Shown: piece after piece, positions 6,420 through 6,483 of the stretch
Position numbering within the stretch: the stretch's first letter is position 1
Layout: every line of letters begins with the position of its first letter
Source of the DNA: Candidatus Fermentithermobacillaceae bacterium UBA3951
GTDB lineage: Bacteria > Bacillota > Sulfobacillia > Fermentithermobacillales > Fermentithermobacillaceae
DNA length: 6,483 nucleotides
Direction: 5' to 3'
Assembly (NCBI GenBank): GCA_002385465.1
Contig: DGDN01000083.1
Location: 33,255 to 39,737 of the forward strand
Translations under genes and position numbers: made by a program
Notes under the pieces: model-generated
Database searches by the model: none
Told to the model about the DNA's origin: nothing
What the model saw: the letters and a program-made list of their open reading frames with translations, nothing else

Positions 6420-6440
6420 AAAAAACAAGAGCTGTCTCTT
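6420..6440 (-). terminator. Weak intrinsic-terminator candidate for a gene upstream of polA
   Basis: Read on the minus strand, AAGAG-ACAG-CTCTT forms a 5-bp stem with a 4-base loop, followed by G and six T residues (6425-6420). The stem is short and AT-containing, so the call is tentative. If real, it ends transcription from beyond the right edge, before the polA promoter. Confidence 0.3.
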
Positions 6441-6483
6441 TTACACCTCTAACGCCGCCGACGACAGGGAGCAGGGAGAACTG

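Larger units (their letters stand above)
6235..6483. other. Upstream region without a recognisable gene
   Basis: Several frames are open here, as expected for GC-rich DNA, but their arginine- and proline-rich translations match no family I recognise and contain no domain motif. The region holds a strong hairpin (6387-6410), a weak terminator-like hairpin (6420-6440), and TCGGAT-type motifs around 6283-6338. It probably separates polA from an upstream gene beyond the window. No tRNA, small RNA or riboswitch core was recognised. Confidence 0.5.

Noticed and set aside
6160..6483. Minus-strand frame open from the right edge to just inside the polA start, possibly the 3' end of an upstream gene
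   Set aside because: The translation is arginine/proline rich and unrecognised, and it would contain the polA promoter, the hairpin and the terminator-like element. Several other frames are also open there, as expected from base composition.

Overview
The window is a stretch of bacterial chromosome with a GC content that looks like the high 50s percent by eye. It carries one minus-strand gene cluster, read from right to left: polA (DNA polymerase I), coaE (dephospho-CoA kinase), a thioredoxin, ltaE (low-specificity L-threonine aldolase), and the N-terminal two-thirds or so of rarA (AAA+ replication-fork ATPase), which runs off the left edge. I see no transposase, phage gene, CRISPR array, rRNA or tRNA. 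The gene set is housekeeping. The Pol I has a vestigial proofreading domain of the Bacillus type, coaE follows polA directly, and Shine-Dalgarno sites are clear. Together these suggest Bacillota (a GC-rich clostridial or deep-branching Firmicute lineage). This is inference from gene content, not a phylogenetic placement.

Right end (about 6164-6483): noncoding upstream region. It has a good sigma-A-type promoter on the minus strand (TTGCCA, 17-bp spacer, TATACT) about 40-75 bases before the polA start. Further upstream lie a perfect 10-bp-stem hairpin, a weak terminator-like hairpin with a T6 run, and helically spaced TCGGATG motifs. Middle (about 2284-6163): polA, then coaE, overlapping by 8 bases. 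Left-middle (816-2260): thioredoxin and ltaE, closely spaced. Between ltaE and rarA (711-815) is a gap filled almost entirely by a degenerate 16-bp tandem repeat. Left edge (1-710): partial rarA.

The genes probably form one transcription unit from the promoter at about 6206-6234, because no convincing terminator lies between them. PolA (Okazaki-fragment processing and repair synthesis) and RarA (stalled or gapped forks) share a DNA-maintenance theme. CoaE (last step of CoA synthesis), thioredoxin (thiol redox) and threonine aldolase (glycine/threonine metabolism) are metabolic passengers with no obvious common pathway.

No undescribed system is evident. The most unusual feature is the number of short degenerate tandem repeats: 9 bp in rarA, 16 bp between ltaE and rarA, and 12 bp in the polA linker, plus a direct repeat in the 5' end of coaE. 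All of them sit in linkers, insertions, extensions or intergenic DNA, which suggests a genome prone to slippage or duplication at unconstrained sites.
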